Shown here: positions 49,473 to 58,640 of the stretch, piece after piece
Layout of the letters: every line of letters begins with the position of its first letter
Position numbering within the stretch: the first letter of the stretch is position 1
Origin: Pelagicoccus enzymogenes
GTDB taxonomy: Bacteria > Verrucomicrobiota > Verrucomicrobiia > Opitutales > Opitutaceae
DNA: 64,000 nt
NCBI RefSeq assembly: GCF_014803405.1
Contig: NZ_JACYFG010000042.1
Coordinates: forward strand, 29,014 to 93,013
Direction of reading: 5' to 3'
Made by a program: the position numbers and the translations under genes
Notes under the pieces: model-generated
What the model was told of the DNA's origin: nothing
Seen by the model: only the letters and a program-made list of their open reading frames with translations
Database searches by the model: none

Positions 49473-51590
49473 GTGAATAGTGTGTTTACTCGGATCATTC
49501 TCGTTTGGGGCTTGGGGGTTGCATCCCTACTTTACACCATGCGCGCTCCTATCCTAAGCGGGGGCGAGTTGGGGCTCGTGGGACAAATTGATGGTCGGTT
49601 GATGATCGCGACCTTTGAGCACGGCTACAATTCGCTCTTTTCCCACCAAGATTGGTTCAGCCCACCATGGTTCTATCCCACGTCTGGTACTCTTGGATAC
49701 ACCGATACTTACTTGTTGAGCCTATTGCCTTATTCGCTTTTTCGAGCTATCGGTGCATCTCCACTCAATTCGATAACGGGAGTCATAGGTGTTTTGTCGT
49801 TGTTGGGGTATTGGGGCTTTTTTGTATTGTTACGTCGATTGAACGTTGGCCTCGTAGTCTCTTGTTGGGGGGCTCTCCTGTTCGTTGTTGGTGCTCCGAT
49901 TCAGCTGGCATTGAGCAATACACATATTCAATTGCTGGCTGTTTGGCTAGTGCCTATGGTGATCGTGCTCTTTTGGAATGCAATTCGAGCTATCGAATCG
50001 AGTTGTTGGAAGGCCGGAGGTTGGTTGGCTGGTGGAATCGCTCTTTTTGGACTCATAGCCGTTAGTTACTTTTACACGGCTTGGAATTTTTCTTTTGCCG
50101 TGCTGTTGTCGATGTTCGCTGCGTTAGTTTTGTTCCGACACTCCCTGCCCCCTGTCGGTGGTTTGGTTGCTGGTCTTTCGAGGTGGTTCAAGCCGAGCGT
50201 CTGGTTGTTCCCCTTTGTCGCTTTTGTTTTAGCTTCTATTCTGTTTTTGTCGATCTACTTGCCAGTTCGCAGCGAGATGGGTGGGAGGCATGTCTCTGAT
50301 GCCCTAGCCTCCTTGCCTGAGCTTCGCCACCTAGGCATTCAGAGTCGTACTAGTATCTTTTGGAGCGAGTGGCTTGGCTTTCAGCCCAAGGTCTCCGAAG
50401 GGGTTTTAGGGCACGAGGTAGCGTTTGGGTTTCCTTGGTTTTTTCTCGCGACCTTTCTTACCGTTGCCGTTTTTTCTATTTGCCGGCGTTCTTCGCTTCA
50501 CCTGCACCTTCCGGCTGTGTTGTCGCTTGCCGTTGTGTTGGGCTGGATATTTCTCCTGAGAGTGGGGGAGTGTTCATTGTGGGTACTCGTATTTGAATAT
50601 CTTCCAGCGGCGGATTCGATTCGGGCAGTTTTTCGAATAAATATGGTTCTATACGCCATAGCATTGGTTCCGGTCTGCTTAGTCGCTGAACGATTTGTGA
50701 GAGGTCAGCATTCTCCATTGGCTCGTGTTTTGTTAGGTGCATTGGCCCTTCTTCTAGTTGTTGAAAATGTCCAGCGATCGAAACGCGACCCGGTTTCTAA
50801 TGCGGAAGAATCTGCTTTGCTCGAGATCGCAATGGATAATCCCCCTCCTGATTCAGTTAGAGCATTTTTCGGTATTCGTGACGAGCGAGTAGGGTTAAGC
50901 TGGGACGCTTTGAAGGGAGTGAGCCTGTTGACGCATGTTGAGTCGATGCGTCTCGCCGATTATTGGGGAATTCCTACAATAAATGGATATTCAGGACAAT
51001 TTCCCAAAGGCTGGTACTTAGAGCTGCGAGCGCTCGAGGGGGAATTCTTGCCTCCCCTAAAAGACTGGATCCATCTCAAGTCAATCGAAGGTGAGATTGG
51101 CGTCTTCAATCTCGAGAGAAGGACTTGGTCTTTGTATTCAGAGCGGGAAAAGACGTACATGTTCGAATCTTTAAGCAAGCTCGAAGAGCTGCGGAACCAG
51201 CGTCTGGAATTCGGGCGGAGTTTTGACGCGAGCCTGGCGCTTCTCGAGTATGGCTTTGGGGCGGCTGAGAACACGGGGCGTTGGTTGAGCGCCGATTCCG
51301 CTTCTTTGTACGTTCGTTTATGCAGCGTCGAAGATGTCGAACTTCACGTTGAAGCGAGCTACTTCAATGGAAGTCAGGCTACCCCAGTTTATCTGAACGG
51401 AGTTAAGTTAGGGGAATTTGATTTCGACCAAACTGATACTATCGTATTGCCTGCCCCGTATTTAAAGACTGGAGAATGCTATCAGAATATTGAGTTCAGG
51501 ACATTCGATGCCGTCTCGCCGGCTTCCCTCGGTTTGTCGGGAGACAATCGAAATCTGAAATTATGGATTTCGAGCCTTCGTATCCAGTAG
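49473..51590 (+). CDS. Large multi-pass membrane protein, possibly GT-C type glycosyltransferase
   Basis: The 705-residue protein has about ten to eleven membrane helices in its first two thirds and a soluble C-terminal region of about 230 residues. The pattern (short loop with DGR and a periplasmic HQDWFSPPWFYPTSGTLGYTD segment after the first helix) resembles GT-C fold glycosyltransferases or YfhO-like proteins, but I see no decisive motif. GC content is near 40% in a sampled line, well below the flanking genes. Its 3' end overlaps the convergent gene by 30 bases. It probably acts on a surface glycan or lipid. Confidence 0.6.
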   Translation: MNSVFTRIILVWGLGVASLLYTMRAPILSGGELGLVGQIDGRLMIATFEHGYNSLFSHQDWFSPPWFYPTSGTLGYTDTYLLSLLPYSLFRAIGASPLNSITGVIGVLSLLGYWGFFVLLRRLNVGLVVSCWGALLFVVGAPIQLALSNTHIQLLAVWLVPMVIVLFWNAIRAIESSCWKAGGWLAGGIALFGLIAVSYFYTAWNFSFAVLLSMFAALVLFRHSLPPVGGLVAGLSRWFKPSVWLFPFVAFVLASILFLSIYLPVRSEMGGRHVSDALASLPELRHLGIQSRTSIFWSEWLGFQPKVSEGVLGHEVAFGFPWFFLATFLTVAVFSICRRSSLHLHLPAVLSLAVVLGWIFLLRVGECSLWVLVFEYLPAADSIRAVFRINMVLYAIALVPVCLVAERFVRGQHSPLARVLLGALALLLVVENVQRSKRDPVSNAEESALLEIAMDNPPPDSVRAFFGIRDERVGLSWDALKGVSLLTHVESMRLADYWGIPTINGYSGQFPKGWYLELRALEGEFLPPLKDWIHLKSIEGEIGVFNLERRTWSLYSEREKTYMFESLSKLEELRNQRLEFGRSFDASLALLEYGFGAAENTGRWLSADSASLYVRLCSVEDVELHVEASYFNGSQATPVYLNGVKLGEFDFDQTDTIVLPAPYLKTGECYQNIEFRTFDAVSPASLGLSGDNRNLKLWISSLRIQ

Positions 51591-53066
51591 TTCTGCTTTT
51601 TTACCTTTTGTGGTTTCGAGCGAACTCGCTGCAATGATAGCAACAATGGCTATGGGAATAAGCGCCAAGTTTTCAGAAGAGAAGAGGTCTAAAATCGAAT
51701 CTATGAGAGTGGCACCTTGTTGAGCGTAAGAAAGGATGTTCAGTGTAGGGTAATCGTCGAAAAAACTGAAATAGATCCCCATCGTAAAGTAGTACGCAGT
51801 TGCCGTTGCGATGAAAGTCAGGCCAATAGCGCGTTTAATCCACTTTGATGATATGCAGGTTAGTGGCAAAAGCATAGTTGCAACTAGGCTAGTCGAGAAA
51901 AAGAAGGCGGTTATGTTTTTGTAAGAACCCTCTGCGATCCAGCCCCAAAAAAATTCAAGAACTGTACAGTATCCGAGGAGTAGCCAGTAGAGGCCGTAGG
52001 GGCTTCTCTTGAGTTTGTTCCGATGGAAGAATAGTGCGATTGCTGGGAAGAAAACGAAAATAAAGACGCTTGGAATGGTGTAGAGAATCAAAGCTACAGT
52101 GAAGACGACGGATACTGCACGCTTGTTAAAATTGCCGCTGAACGATTGAACAGCGAAGTACAAGGCGCAGCTGGCGAAAAAGGAGAGCAGCGCGTATGCC
52201 CAAAGAGGAAGGGCAATCGATAGGGTGTTTTTAGAGTCTGGTTCTGGGTACCATTGCACTCCTCCCAGCACAAAGCGGAGGGTTGGTTTCAGTATTCCCG
52301 GTTCTGGTGACTTGTAGGAATAGAGTGAGAGAATGTGAGCCTTGTTGCGGTCGGATTCAATTTCGTACCAACGATTGCTTGAACTGGCTTGAGACGATCG
52401 ATTGAATAGGCCGACTGTCGCCTTATAGCGAAATGGATGCGTTTCTTGCTTTTCTGCGACGAACCAGTGGAGCGAAGGAGATGGTTTGTTTTCAGCTATG
52501 AACAATGGGAATAATGATAGTATTTTTTTATATTTCTCTCCTCGCTGTATGTTTTTGATATGGAAAGCGGGGAGCTCGATGTTGGGAAACTTAAGATCTG
52601 CCCAGTAGTGATTCTCTAGTACATAGTTGAATTTTATTATTAGTTCATTATCGGATTCGGGAAGGTTGAGCTGACTTAGGTTGTATCGGTGGTTGAACCA
52701 TGACTTCTTGCTCCCATCGATCTGTTCGAAGAGAGACCTGCGCCCGTCCTTCAGGAGAAGTGTTCCGTCGCTGCTGTAAATTTGAAATGAGAGGCGAATG
52801 CCTGAATCAAGTTTTTGTTGGGTGATGTATTCCCCATTGAAGACCAACTCGTTGCGAAGTGGTTCGAAGCTGACGTTTCCAGAAATGGATATGGCATTTG
52901 AGGAGTACTCCAAGTCTGATAGTATTCTATCGGGAGTAGTTTCCTCTAGTTTGACGAGTTGGAGATTGTTCGTAGGACCCAACTTGTGCTCTTGGGAGGC
53001 TGCTGTGATTGCGCTTCCGAAAATAAGCAAAAAGCTTGCAACCTGAATTATGGCGAGCGGTTTCAT
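51561..53066 (-). CDS. Unknown membrane protein with N-terminal periplasmic domain
   Basis: I do not recognise a family. The 501-residue product has a signal peptide (MKPLAIIQVASFLLIFGSAI), a periplasmic domain of about 250 residues that looks beta-rich, and then about seven membrane helices from residue 280 on (starting SIALPLWAYALLSFFASCAL). Its start overlaps the stop of the LtaS-like gene by 4 bases, so they are translationally coupled, and their membrane and catalytic parts may be partners. GC is about 43% in a sampled line. Confidence 0.65.
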   Translation of the reverse strand: MKPLAIIQVASFLLIFGSAITAASQEHKLGPTNNLQLVKLEETTPDRILSDLEYSSNAISISGNVSFEPLRNELVFNGEYITQQKLDSGIRLSFQIYSSDGTLLLKDGRRSLFEQIDGSKKSWFNHRYNLSQLNLPESDNELIIKFNYVLENHYWADLKFPNIELPAFHIKNIQRGEKYKKILSLFPLFIAENKPSPSLHWFVAEKQETHPFRYKATVGLFNRSSQASSSNRWYEIESDRNKAHILSLYSYKSPEPGILKPTLRFVLGGVQWYPEPDSKNTLSIALPLWAYALLSFFASCALYFAVQSFSGNFNKRAVSVVFTVALILYTIPSVFIFVFFPAIALFFHRNKLKRSPYGLYWLLLGYCTVLEFFWGWIAEGSYKNITAFFFSTSLVATMLLPLTCISSKWIKRAIGLTFIATATAYYFTMGIYFSFFDDYPTLNILSYAQQGATLIDSILDLFSSENLALIPIAIVAIIAASSLETTKGKKAELLDTKARNP

Positions 53067-54379
53067 TTCTGTTGCTTCAAGCCATCGGGGTTAATGAGTG
53101 CAAGCCTTGTTAAATCTTGAGCCGCGATAGATGAAGGTATGACGCTTGGCTCATTCCTAATTACGCTCATCAACTGGCCATAGGGATTTAGGATGGGGCG
53201 AGTGGAGTTTAAGGAATTTCCTGAGAATGTATGTGGAGTCTCGATTCCTATTGATTCGAGTACTATGACGGGGAGGTCCGATAACGCGGATGCCTTTTCA
53301 ATCGTTTGCGGTTCGTTTTGCAGACCGCAAATTATGAGCGGGATGCTCTTGGGGAAGCAGGGGATATCTGCCAATTCCAGTTTTGATGCCAGTCGCTTCG
53401 CTAAAGAGCTTTCGTGGTCGCTGTAGATCGCGATTATAGAATTCTCGATTAGATTCAGCGATTCGAGTTTTGAGAAGAAGAACGCGATCGAGTTGTCTAC
53501 GTATCTCAAGGAAGAGATATGATCCATCAATATGCCTTTAGAAGGCATACCTCTGCTACGAGGAACATATTGGTAGGGATGGTGGTTGCTGAGCAATATA
53601 ATATGCGCGAATGTTGGTTGATTCGCTGTTCCTATTTTCTCAGCAGCTTGCGAAAGAATGGACTTGTCGGAAATTCCCCAGCCAACGATTTCACTGTCAT
53701 CTAGGTCATCGCGAAAGAAGCTCTCTTGGTATCCTAGTTGATCGTGCGCTGTTTCTCGGTTCCAATATGTTCCTTTGTTACCGTGGATCGAAAATGTGTA
53801 GTAGCCTGCCTTATTAAGCACTCTTGGAAGGCTCGGTAGTATTGATAAGTCGAAGTTTTGGTAAATGGGAGTGTTGGGAACTGGCGGGAGGGAAGCAATT
53901 GCTAGAAACTCTCCGTCAGTTGATCGTCCTGCGTTAGTTATGTCTATTACATTGGAGAAATTCGTATGGCTATTCCCTAGTTGAGATAGGAATGGCATGA
54001 CTTTTTCTCCGTTGTGTTTCGCATTTACGCTGATGTAGTCGACCGATTCCAATTGGATGAATATGATGTTTTTCTTTACTGGGATTGTCGGACTCTCTGA
54101 CGTGTACTCGTTCTCGCTTCGAACAGAGTTCAAAAACGAAAGAAACGGTTGAGGGTCGGTGTTTAGAAGCTCCTTTTTATCGCGGAATGACTTTAGTGAG
54201 AGCTGGATTTCATTGGCGATATAGCCTATAAACCCTATCCGATTGACTACTTGATTGTTCGTTTGCCGCCCTTGTACCCACCTCCACTCCACGAGGTTTG
54301 TAGCGATAAAAGTTAGGCAGAGAATTGTTGAAATCGCCCAAATTCTGAATGGTGTTACAAGGGGTTTAAGTCGTGTCAT
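53063..54379 (-). CDS. LtaS/OpgB-like phosphotransferase of the alkaline phosphatase superfamily
   Basis: The 438-residue protein has one N-terminal membrane helix (about 13-30) and an extracytoplasmic sulfatase-fold domain like lipoteichoic acid synthase or phosphoglycerol/phosphoethanolamine transferases. Metal ligand motifs are visible: IFIQLESVD (E111), SIHGNKGTYWNRE and IYSDHES near residue 345. The nucleophile site reads GRSTDGEF (about 151-158); LtaS has GKTSDSE, so the nucleophile position appears to be Ser153 (or adjacent Thr154). Typical LtaS has five membrane helices; here only one is present, and the coupled downstream gene has about seven. It may add phosphoglycerol or phosphoethanolamine to a surface glycan. 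Confidence 0.82.
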   Translation of the reverse strand: MTRLKPLVTPFRIWAISTILCLTFIATNLVEWRWVQGRQTNNQVVNRIGFIGYIANEIQLSLKSFRDKKELLNTDPQPFLSFLNSVRSENEYTSESPTIPVKKNIIFIQLESVDYISVNAKHNGEKVMPFLSQLGNSHTNFSNVIDITNAGRSTDGEFLAIASLPPVPNTPIYQNFDLSILPSLPRVLNKAGYYTFSIHGNKGTYWNRETAHDQLGYQESFFRDDLDDSEIVGWGISDKSILSQAAEKIGTANQPTFAHIILLSNHHPYQYVPRSRGMPSKGILMDHISSLRYVDNSIAFFFSKLESLNLIENSIIAIYSDHESSLAKRLASKLELADIPCFPKSIPLIICGLQNEPQTIEKASALSDLPVIVLESIGIETPHTFSGNSLNSTRPILNPYGQLMSVIRNEPSVIPSSIAAQDLTRLALINPDGLKQQK

Positions 54380-54395
54380 TCCTATCCGAGAGCGC

Positions 54396-56186
54396 TTAGT
54401 GCTGTGTTAAGTCTAGAGTCAGCATTCTGAACTCGAGCGAGGCAGTGTTGGGGATTCCTAGGGTTTTGATTTTTATCTCCGTTTGCCCGGTTGAAAGGTA
54501 CGTCTGACCTAAGTCGAGGGGGGCGAAGTCTTTGACGTAGGATTCTCCGTTTTGGGAGCGGTCGACGCGGTCGCGCTCCCTGCCGTAGGCAGGGGGCGTG
54601 TGGGCTTTTTGGATACGGGCGGAGGTTTGGCGCTCGCCGGCGGATAGGATGATTTCCGTGCCGACTGCGGACTCGGGCGCTGCGTAGAGGATTGTTGCCG
54701 TGTAGGTGCCGGCTTGGCCGACTTCTACGTCGAAAGTGATGCGGTCGGCGTCGCTGGTCCAGCCGGTGAGGTAGGAGCAGTTGGGCCAGCGAGCGGATCG
54801 TTTGATGTTGCCGCTCCATTGGGCGTCGCGGGCAGGAAGCTGGGTGCTTGCTAGGCCGGGATAGCCGACGGTGAGGGGGCGGCTTTTGTTGAGGTTTTCT
54901 GGGGTTAGCAGGGCTTCTTTCCACGTGGAGACGGCGGCTGTGAGGGCGGCGGCAAGGTCGGGCTTCGCTTGGGAAAGGTCGCGCCGTTGTTCGCGGTCGC
55001 TGGGTATGTGGTAAAGGCGTCCGGCGTAGTCGAGGCGGTAGTCTTGGCTGCGGGCGCTGACGCCTTCGTGCCAATAGGAGTAGAGGAGTCGCGGGGGCGC
55101 TTGCCAGTCGTGGTCGTTCAAGAGTTCAGGGGCGAGGCTGATGCCGTCGAGGCGTTTTTGGGGCTGGTATTCGATGTGGGCGAGTTCTGCGAGGGTGGGA
55201 AGCAAGTCGATGGAGCCCGCGATCGTTTCGATGGTGGTGTCGGCCTCGATTTCGCTCGGGTAGCGAATGAAGAGCGGGGAGCGAACGCCGCCTTCGTCGG
55301 TGCCGCCTTTCTTGCCTTGCATGCCGCCGTTGTAGCGCCAGCCGTTGGGTCCGTTGTCGGTGAAGTAGACGACGATGGTGTCTTCCTCGATGTCTAGCTC
55401 GTCGAGGCGAGCGAGTAGTCGAGCTACGTTCTGGTCGATGTTTTCGACCATGGCGAGGGCGGCTCGGGTATGCTGCAGGTCTTCTGTTGCGGGATCGGTG
55501 GCTCTGGAGGCGAGCTTTTTTCCTTCGAAGCGGGCCCAGTCCTCGTCGGTCGTTTGCATGGGGGAGTGAGGAGTGGGCAGGGCAAGGTAGGTGAAGCTGG
55601 GGCGACCTTGCTTGTGTTGCTTCTCTATGAACTCGATGGCGGCGGTGGTAAGGCGGTCGGGCAGGTAGCCGGAGCTTTGGACCATTTCGCCGTTATGGTC
55701 GAGCAGGGCGTCGAAGTAGCTGCCCCAGTGCCCGGAGGTGAACCCGTAGTATTCGTCGAAGCCGCGGGTGTTGGGGTGGTAGGGGGCTTGGGTGCCGCTG
55801 TGCCATTTGCCGAAGGCGCCGGTGGCGTAGCCGGCGTCTCGGAAGACTTCGGAGATGAGTTGTTCGTCGGCGTTGATGCGTTCGCCTCCGGCTCCGGTGG
55901 AGTACACGCCGCTGCGCGGATAGTAGCGGCCGGTTAAGAATTCGGCGCGAGTGGGCGAGCAAACGGGCTGGACGTAGAAGTTGGTGAATTGGGCTCCCTG
56001 GCTCGCGAGTCGGTCGAGAGCCGGGGTATTGAGGTTTTGGTTACCGTGGAGGGAGAGGTCGCCCCAGCCTTGGTCGTCGGCGAGGATTACGATGACGTGC
56101 GGGCGCTCGCTGCTTGAGGCTGCGGAAAGGTTGGATCGAGAAGGGTAAAGGGTGAAAAGGGTAAGGAGTAGTAGGAGGGGGCGCAT
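54396..56186 (-). CDS. Secreted sulfatase, formylglycine type
   Basis: The 596-residue protein has a signal peptide (about 1-25) and an arylsulfatase domain with HVIVILADDQGWGDLSLHG (metal Asp37, Asp38) and the formylglycine motif CSPTR (Cys76 to Arg80), so the Cys must be matured by an FGE/anSME enzyme that is not in the window. FGKWHSG is the conserved substrate region. The last 150 residues after the catalytic domain form a beta-rich module resembling a carbohydrate-binding (CBM35-like) domain, which suggests a sulfated polysaccharide substrate. It is 55 bases downstream of a sulfotransferase gene. Confidence 0.92.
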   Translation of the reverse strand: MRPLLLLLTLFTLYPSRSNLSAASSSERPHVIVILADDQGWGDLSLHGNQNLNTPALDRLASQGAQFTNFYVQPVCSPTRAEFLTGRYYPRSGVYSTGAGGERINADEQLISEVFRDAGYATGAFGKWHSGTQAPYHPNTRGFDEYYGFTSGHWGSYFDALLDHNGEMVQSSGYLPDRLTTAAIEFIEKQHKQGRPSFTYLALPTPHSPMQTTDEDWARFEGKKLASRATDPATEDLQHTRAALAMVENIDQNVARLLARLDELDIEEDTIVVYFTDNGPNGWRYNGGMQGKKGGTDEGGVRSPLFIRYPSEIEADTTIETIAGSIDLLPTLAELAHIEYQPQKRLDGISLAPELLNDHDWQAPPRLLYSYWHEGVSARSQDYRLDYAGRLYHIPSDREQRRDLSQAKPDLAAALTAAVSTWKEALLTPENLNKSRPLTVGYPGLASTQLPARDAQWSGNIKRSARWPNCSYLTGWTSDADRITFDVEVGQAGTYTATILYAAPESAVGTEIILSAGERQTSARIQKAHTPPAYGRERDRVDRSQNGESYVKDFAPLDLGQTYLSTGQTEIKIKTLGIPNTASLEFRMLTLDLTQH

Positions 56187-56241
56187 GAAACCTTACTGAG
56201 GGGGTTGGGGCGTGGCGTGACAAGCGTGCTCCTACTATTGC

Positions 56242-56961
56242 CTATTTGTAGCCGAGTTTCCGGCGAGTGGCGGCTACGCGTGGAATGTTTTTCACGCGCT
56301 CGAGGATATCGAGCGAGGATTGGGGGATGGGATTGGCTTGGACTTTGAGGGACTGGATCTTTTCGCCGCCGTCGTCGGAGCCCCATTTCCATTCGTAGTC
56401 CTGAGGCGGAGGGTAGGAATCGACGCCTTCGGTGTGTTCGGAGCCGAGGAAGGCGAATATTTTTTCGGTCCAGTGGATGGGTTCGTCGACGAGGTCCTCG
56501 TAGCGAACCCAGAAGTTCTTTGCGCCGTCGTCGGGGAAGCGGGAGAGCAGACTGTCGTAGGACTTGGACCAATAGTTGGCGAGCCACCGGTCGATGGGGC
56601 CTTGGGGGAGGTAGGGCTCGATTTTGCGGAAGACCATCTTGCGCAGGGAGGCCACGTTGGTGTGCACGTCGCGAGTGAGGATGAGGTGGCGCGTTTCGGG
56701 GACGTTGGGAAGCTTGGGGTAGCGACTGGCGTCGTGGAACCAGGCGGGTCGCTTGAGAACGATGATGCGCTCGTCGCAGAGAGCATGGATTTTCTCGAGC
56801 GCGTTGGCGGACTGGTACTTGGTGAAATTGACTTCTGGCAGGCTGGAGATGTCGGGGGCCGCGGACATGAGAGCCTTCAGCAGGGTGGAGCCTGAGCGCA
56901 TGGTGCTGAGCTCGATGGCGATGGTGCGTTGGGCGGTTCTCGGTGCTGGGTTTTGAGTCAT
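56242..56961 (-). CDS. Sulfotransferase family protein
   Basis: The 239-residue protein (ATG at 56961; a TTG at 56988 would add nine residues) has the 5'-phosphosulfate-binding motif IELSTMRSGSTLLKALM and the 3'-phosphate-binding region HLILTRDVHTNVASLRKMVF, so it likely transfers sulfate from PAPS. WVRYEDLVDEPIHWTEKIFAFLG is also typical. The acceptor is unknown. It precedes the sulfatase gene, so sulfate addition and removal are encoded side by side. Confidence 0.88.
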   Translation of the reverse strand: MTQNPAPRTAQRTIAIELSTMRSGSTLLKALMSAAPDISSLPEVNFTKYQSANALEKIHALCDERIIVLKRPAWFHDASRYPKLPNVPETRHLILTRDVHTNVASLRKMVFRKIEPYLPQGPIDRWLANYWSKSYDSLLSRFPDDGAKNFWVRYEDLVDEPIHWTEKIFAFLGSEHTEGVDSYPPPQDYEWKWGSDDGGEKIQSLKVQANPIPQSSLDILERVKNIPRVAATRRKLGYK

Positions 56962-57112
56962 AGACGGCAAATCGGGAGTGCGTTTCAAGTCGCCTATGGG
57001 TGATGAGGAAGGTCTCGGGTGGAGCCAAGGTTTTTTGGCGGAGGGGTGGCGCTGGGGTAAAAAAGCTTTCCTTGGATCGCCATGGCTCTAGGGTTCGGGC
57101 TCTTTTTCTATC

Positions 57113-58549
57113 ATGCCAAACTCACAGTCACCCATTACGAACGTGTTGGCGGAGCGTTACGCTTCTCCTGCGATGAAGGCAATTTGGTCGCCCGAGGGGC
57201 GCATCCTGATCGAGCGCGACTATTGGATCGCGGTGATGAAGGGGCAGCGCGAGTTGGGCTTGAACATCCCGGTCAAGGCAATCAAGGCCTACGAGAAGGT
57301 GAAGGGGAACATCGACCTCGCCTCCATCGACGCTCGCGAGCGGATCTGCCTGCACGACGTGAAAGCCCGCATCGACGAGTTCTCGGCCTTGGCCGGCTAC
57401 GAGTACATCCACGTGGGCATGACGAGCCGCGACTTGACGGAGAACGTGGAGCAGCTGCAGGTCTTGCGGGCTTTGGAGCTGGTGCGTACGAAGGTGGTCG
57501 CAGCCCTCAACAAGATTTCCGAGCGAGCGGTCGAGTACCGCACCCTGATGATCACGGGCCGCACTCACAACGTGCCGGCTCAAGCGACGACCATGGGCAA
57601 GCGTCTAGCTATGGGCGGGCAGGAGCTCCTGATCGCCATTGACCGCTTGCACGACTTGGTGGAGCGTTACCCGGCCCGCGGCTTGAAAGGCGCGGTGGGT
57701 ACGCAGCTCGACCAACAAACGCTTTTCGAGGGCGACGCCAAGAAGGTGTTGCAGCTGGAAGAAAAGATCGTCGAGCACCTCGGCTTCAAGCGTTCGCTCA
57801 AGAACGTAGGCCAGGTCTATCCGCGTAGTTTGGACTTGGATACGGTAACGGCGCTCGAGCAAATCTCCTCTGCGGCCGCCAACATGACGAACACGATTCG
57901 TTTGATGGCTGGGCAGGGCTTGATGACGGAAGGTTTCCTTAAGGGGCAGGTCGGTTCCTCGGCCATGCCGCACAAGGTAAACTGCCGCAGCAGCGAGCGT
58001 GTGCATGGTTTCTGCACACTGCTCAAGGGGTATGCCGCCATGGCCTCTGGGCTCGTGGGAGACCAGTGGAACGAAGGCGACGTCTCCTGTTCGGTGGTGC
58101 GTCGCGTGATGTTGCCGGACTCCTTTTACGCGATCGACGGCTTGCTGGAAGCTTACATCACGGTGCTCGGCAACATGGGCGTTTTCGAAGAAGCGATCGC
58201 TGCGGAGAATGCGGTGCAGCTGCCATTCTTGGCCACCACTTCGATCTTGATGGAAAGCGTTAAGGCGGGCGCGGGACGCGAGGTCGCCCACGAAGCGATC
58301 AAGGAAGCGGCTCTGGAAGCCAGCAAGTTCATTCGCCAAGGCCGCGGCCAGGAGGCGGACTTGATCGGGCTGCTTGCCAAGGACGAGCGCATCCCTCTCG
58401 GATTGAAGGAGCTGCAGGCGATCATCGGCAACTCGAAGCGTTTCATCGGGGCGGCCCCTCAGCAGGTCGACCAGTTCAAGCGCGAGGTGGCCAAATGGGT
58501 GAAGAAGTTCCCTGAGGCGACCAAGGTGAAGCCCGGTCGCATGCTCTAG
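57113..58549 (+). CDS. purB: Adenylosuccinate lyase
   Basis: The 478-residue lyase acts twice in purine synthesis, releasing fumarate from SAICAR and adenylosuccinate. Features are MTSRDLTENVEQLQV, ITGRTHNVPAQATTMGKRLA, and the flexible signature loop GQVGSSAMPHKVNCRSSERVHGF near 280-302 with the catalytic Ser. The KVN-C-RSSER form resembles the animal-type enzymes more than E. coli PurB (KVNPIDFEN). It is monocistronic with a terminator. Confidence 0.96.
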   Translation: MPNSQSPITNVLAERYASPAMKAIWSPEGRILIERDYWIAVMKGQRELGLNIPVKAIKAYEKVKGNIDLASIDARERICLHDVKARIDEFSALAGYEYIHVGMTSRDLTENVEQLQVLRALELVRTKVVAALNKISERAVEYRTLMITGRTHNVPAQATTMGKRLAMGGQELLIAIDRLHDLVERYPARGLKGAVGTQLDQQTLFEGDAKKVLQLEEKIVEHLGFKRSLKNVGQVYPRSLDLDTVTALEQISSAAANMTNTIRLMAGQGLMTEGFLKGQVGSSAMPHKVNCRSSERVHGFCTLLKGYAAMASGLVGDQWNEGDVSCSVVRRVMLPDSFYAIDGLLEAYITVLGNMGVFEEAIAAENAVQLPFLATTSILMESVKAGAGREVAHEAIKEAALEASKFIRQGRGQEADLIGLLAKDERIPLGLKELQAIIGNSKRFIGAAPQQVDQFKREVAKWVKKFPEATKVKPGRML

Positions 58550-58574
58550 GCTGTAAGTTTAGTTTTGATACAAG

Positions 58575-58606
58575 GAAGGCCACCTGCGATGGGTGGCCTT
58601 TTTTCT
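58575..58606 (+). terminator. Rho-independent terminator of purB
   Basis: AAGGCCACC/GGTGGCCTT stem with a 7-base loop, followed by a T run, about 28 bases past the stop. Confidence 0.93.
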
Positions 58607-58640
58607 TGTTGGAGCTTGAAGTGCGCTCCCTCCGAAGCGC

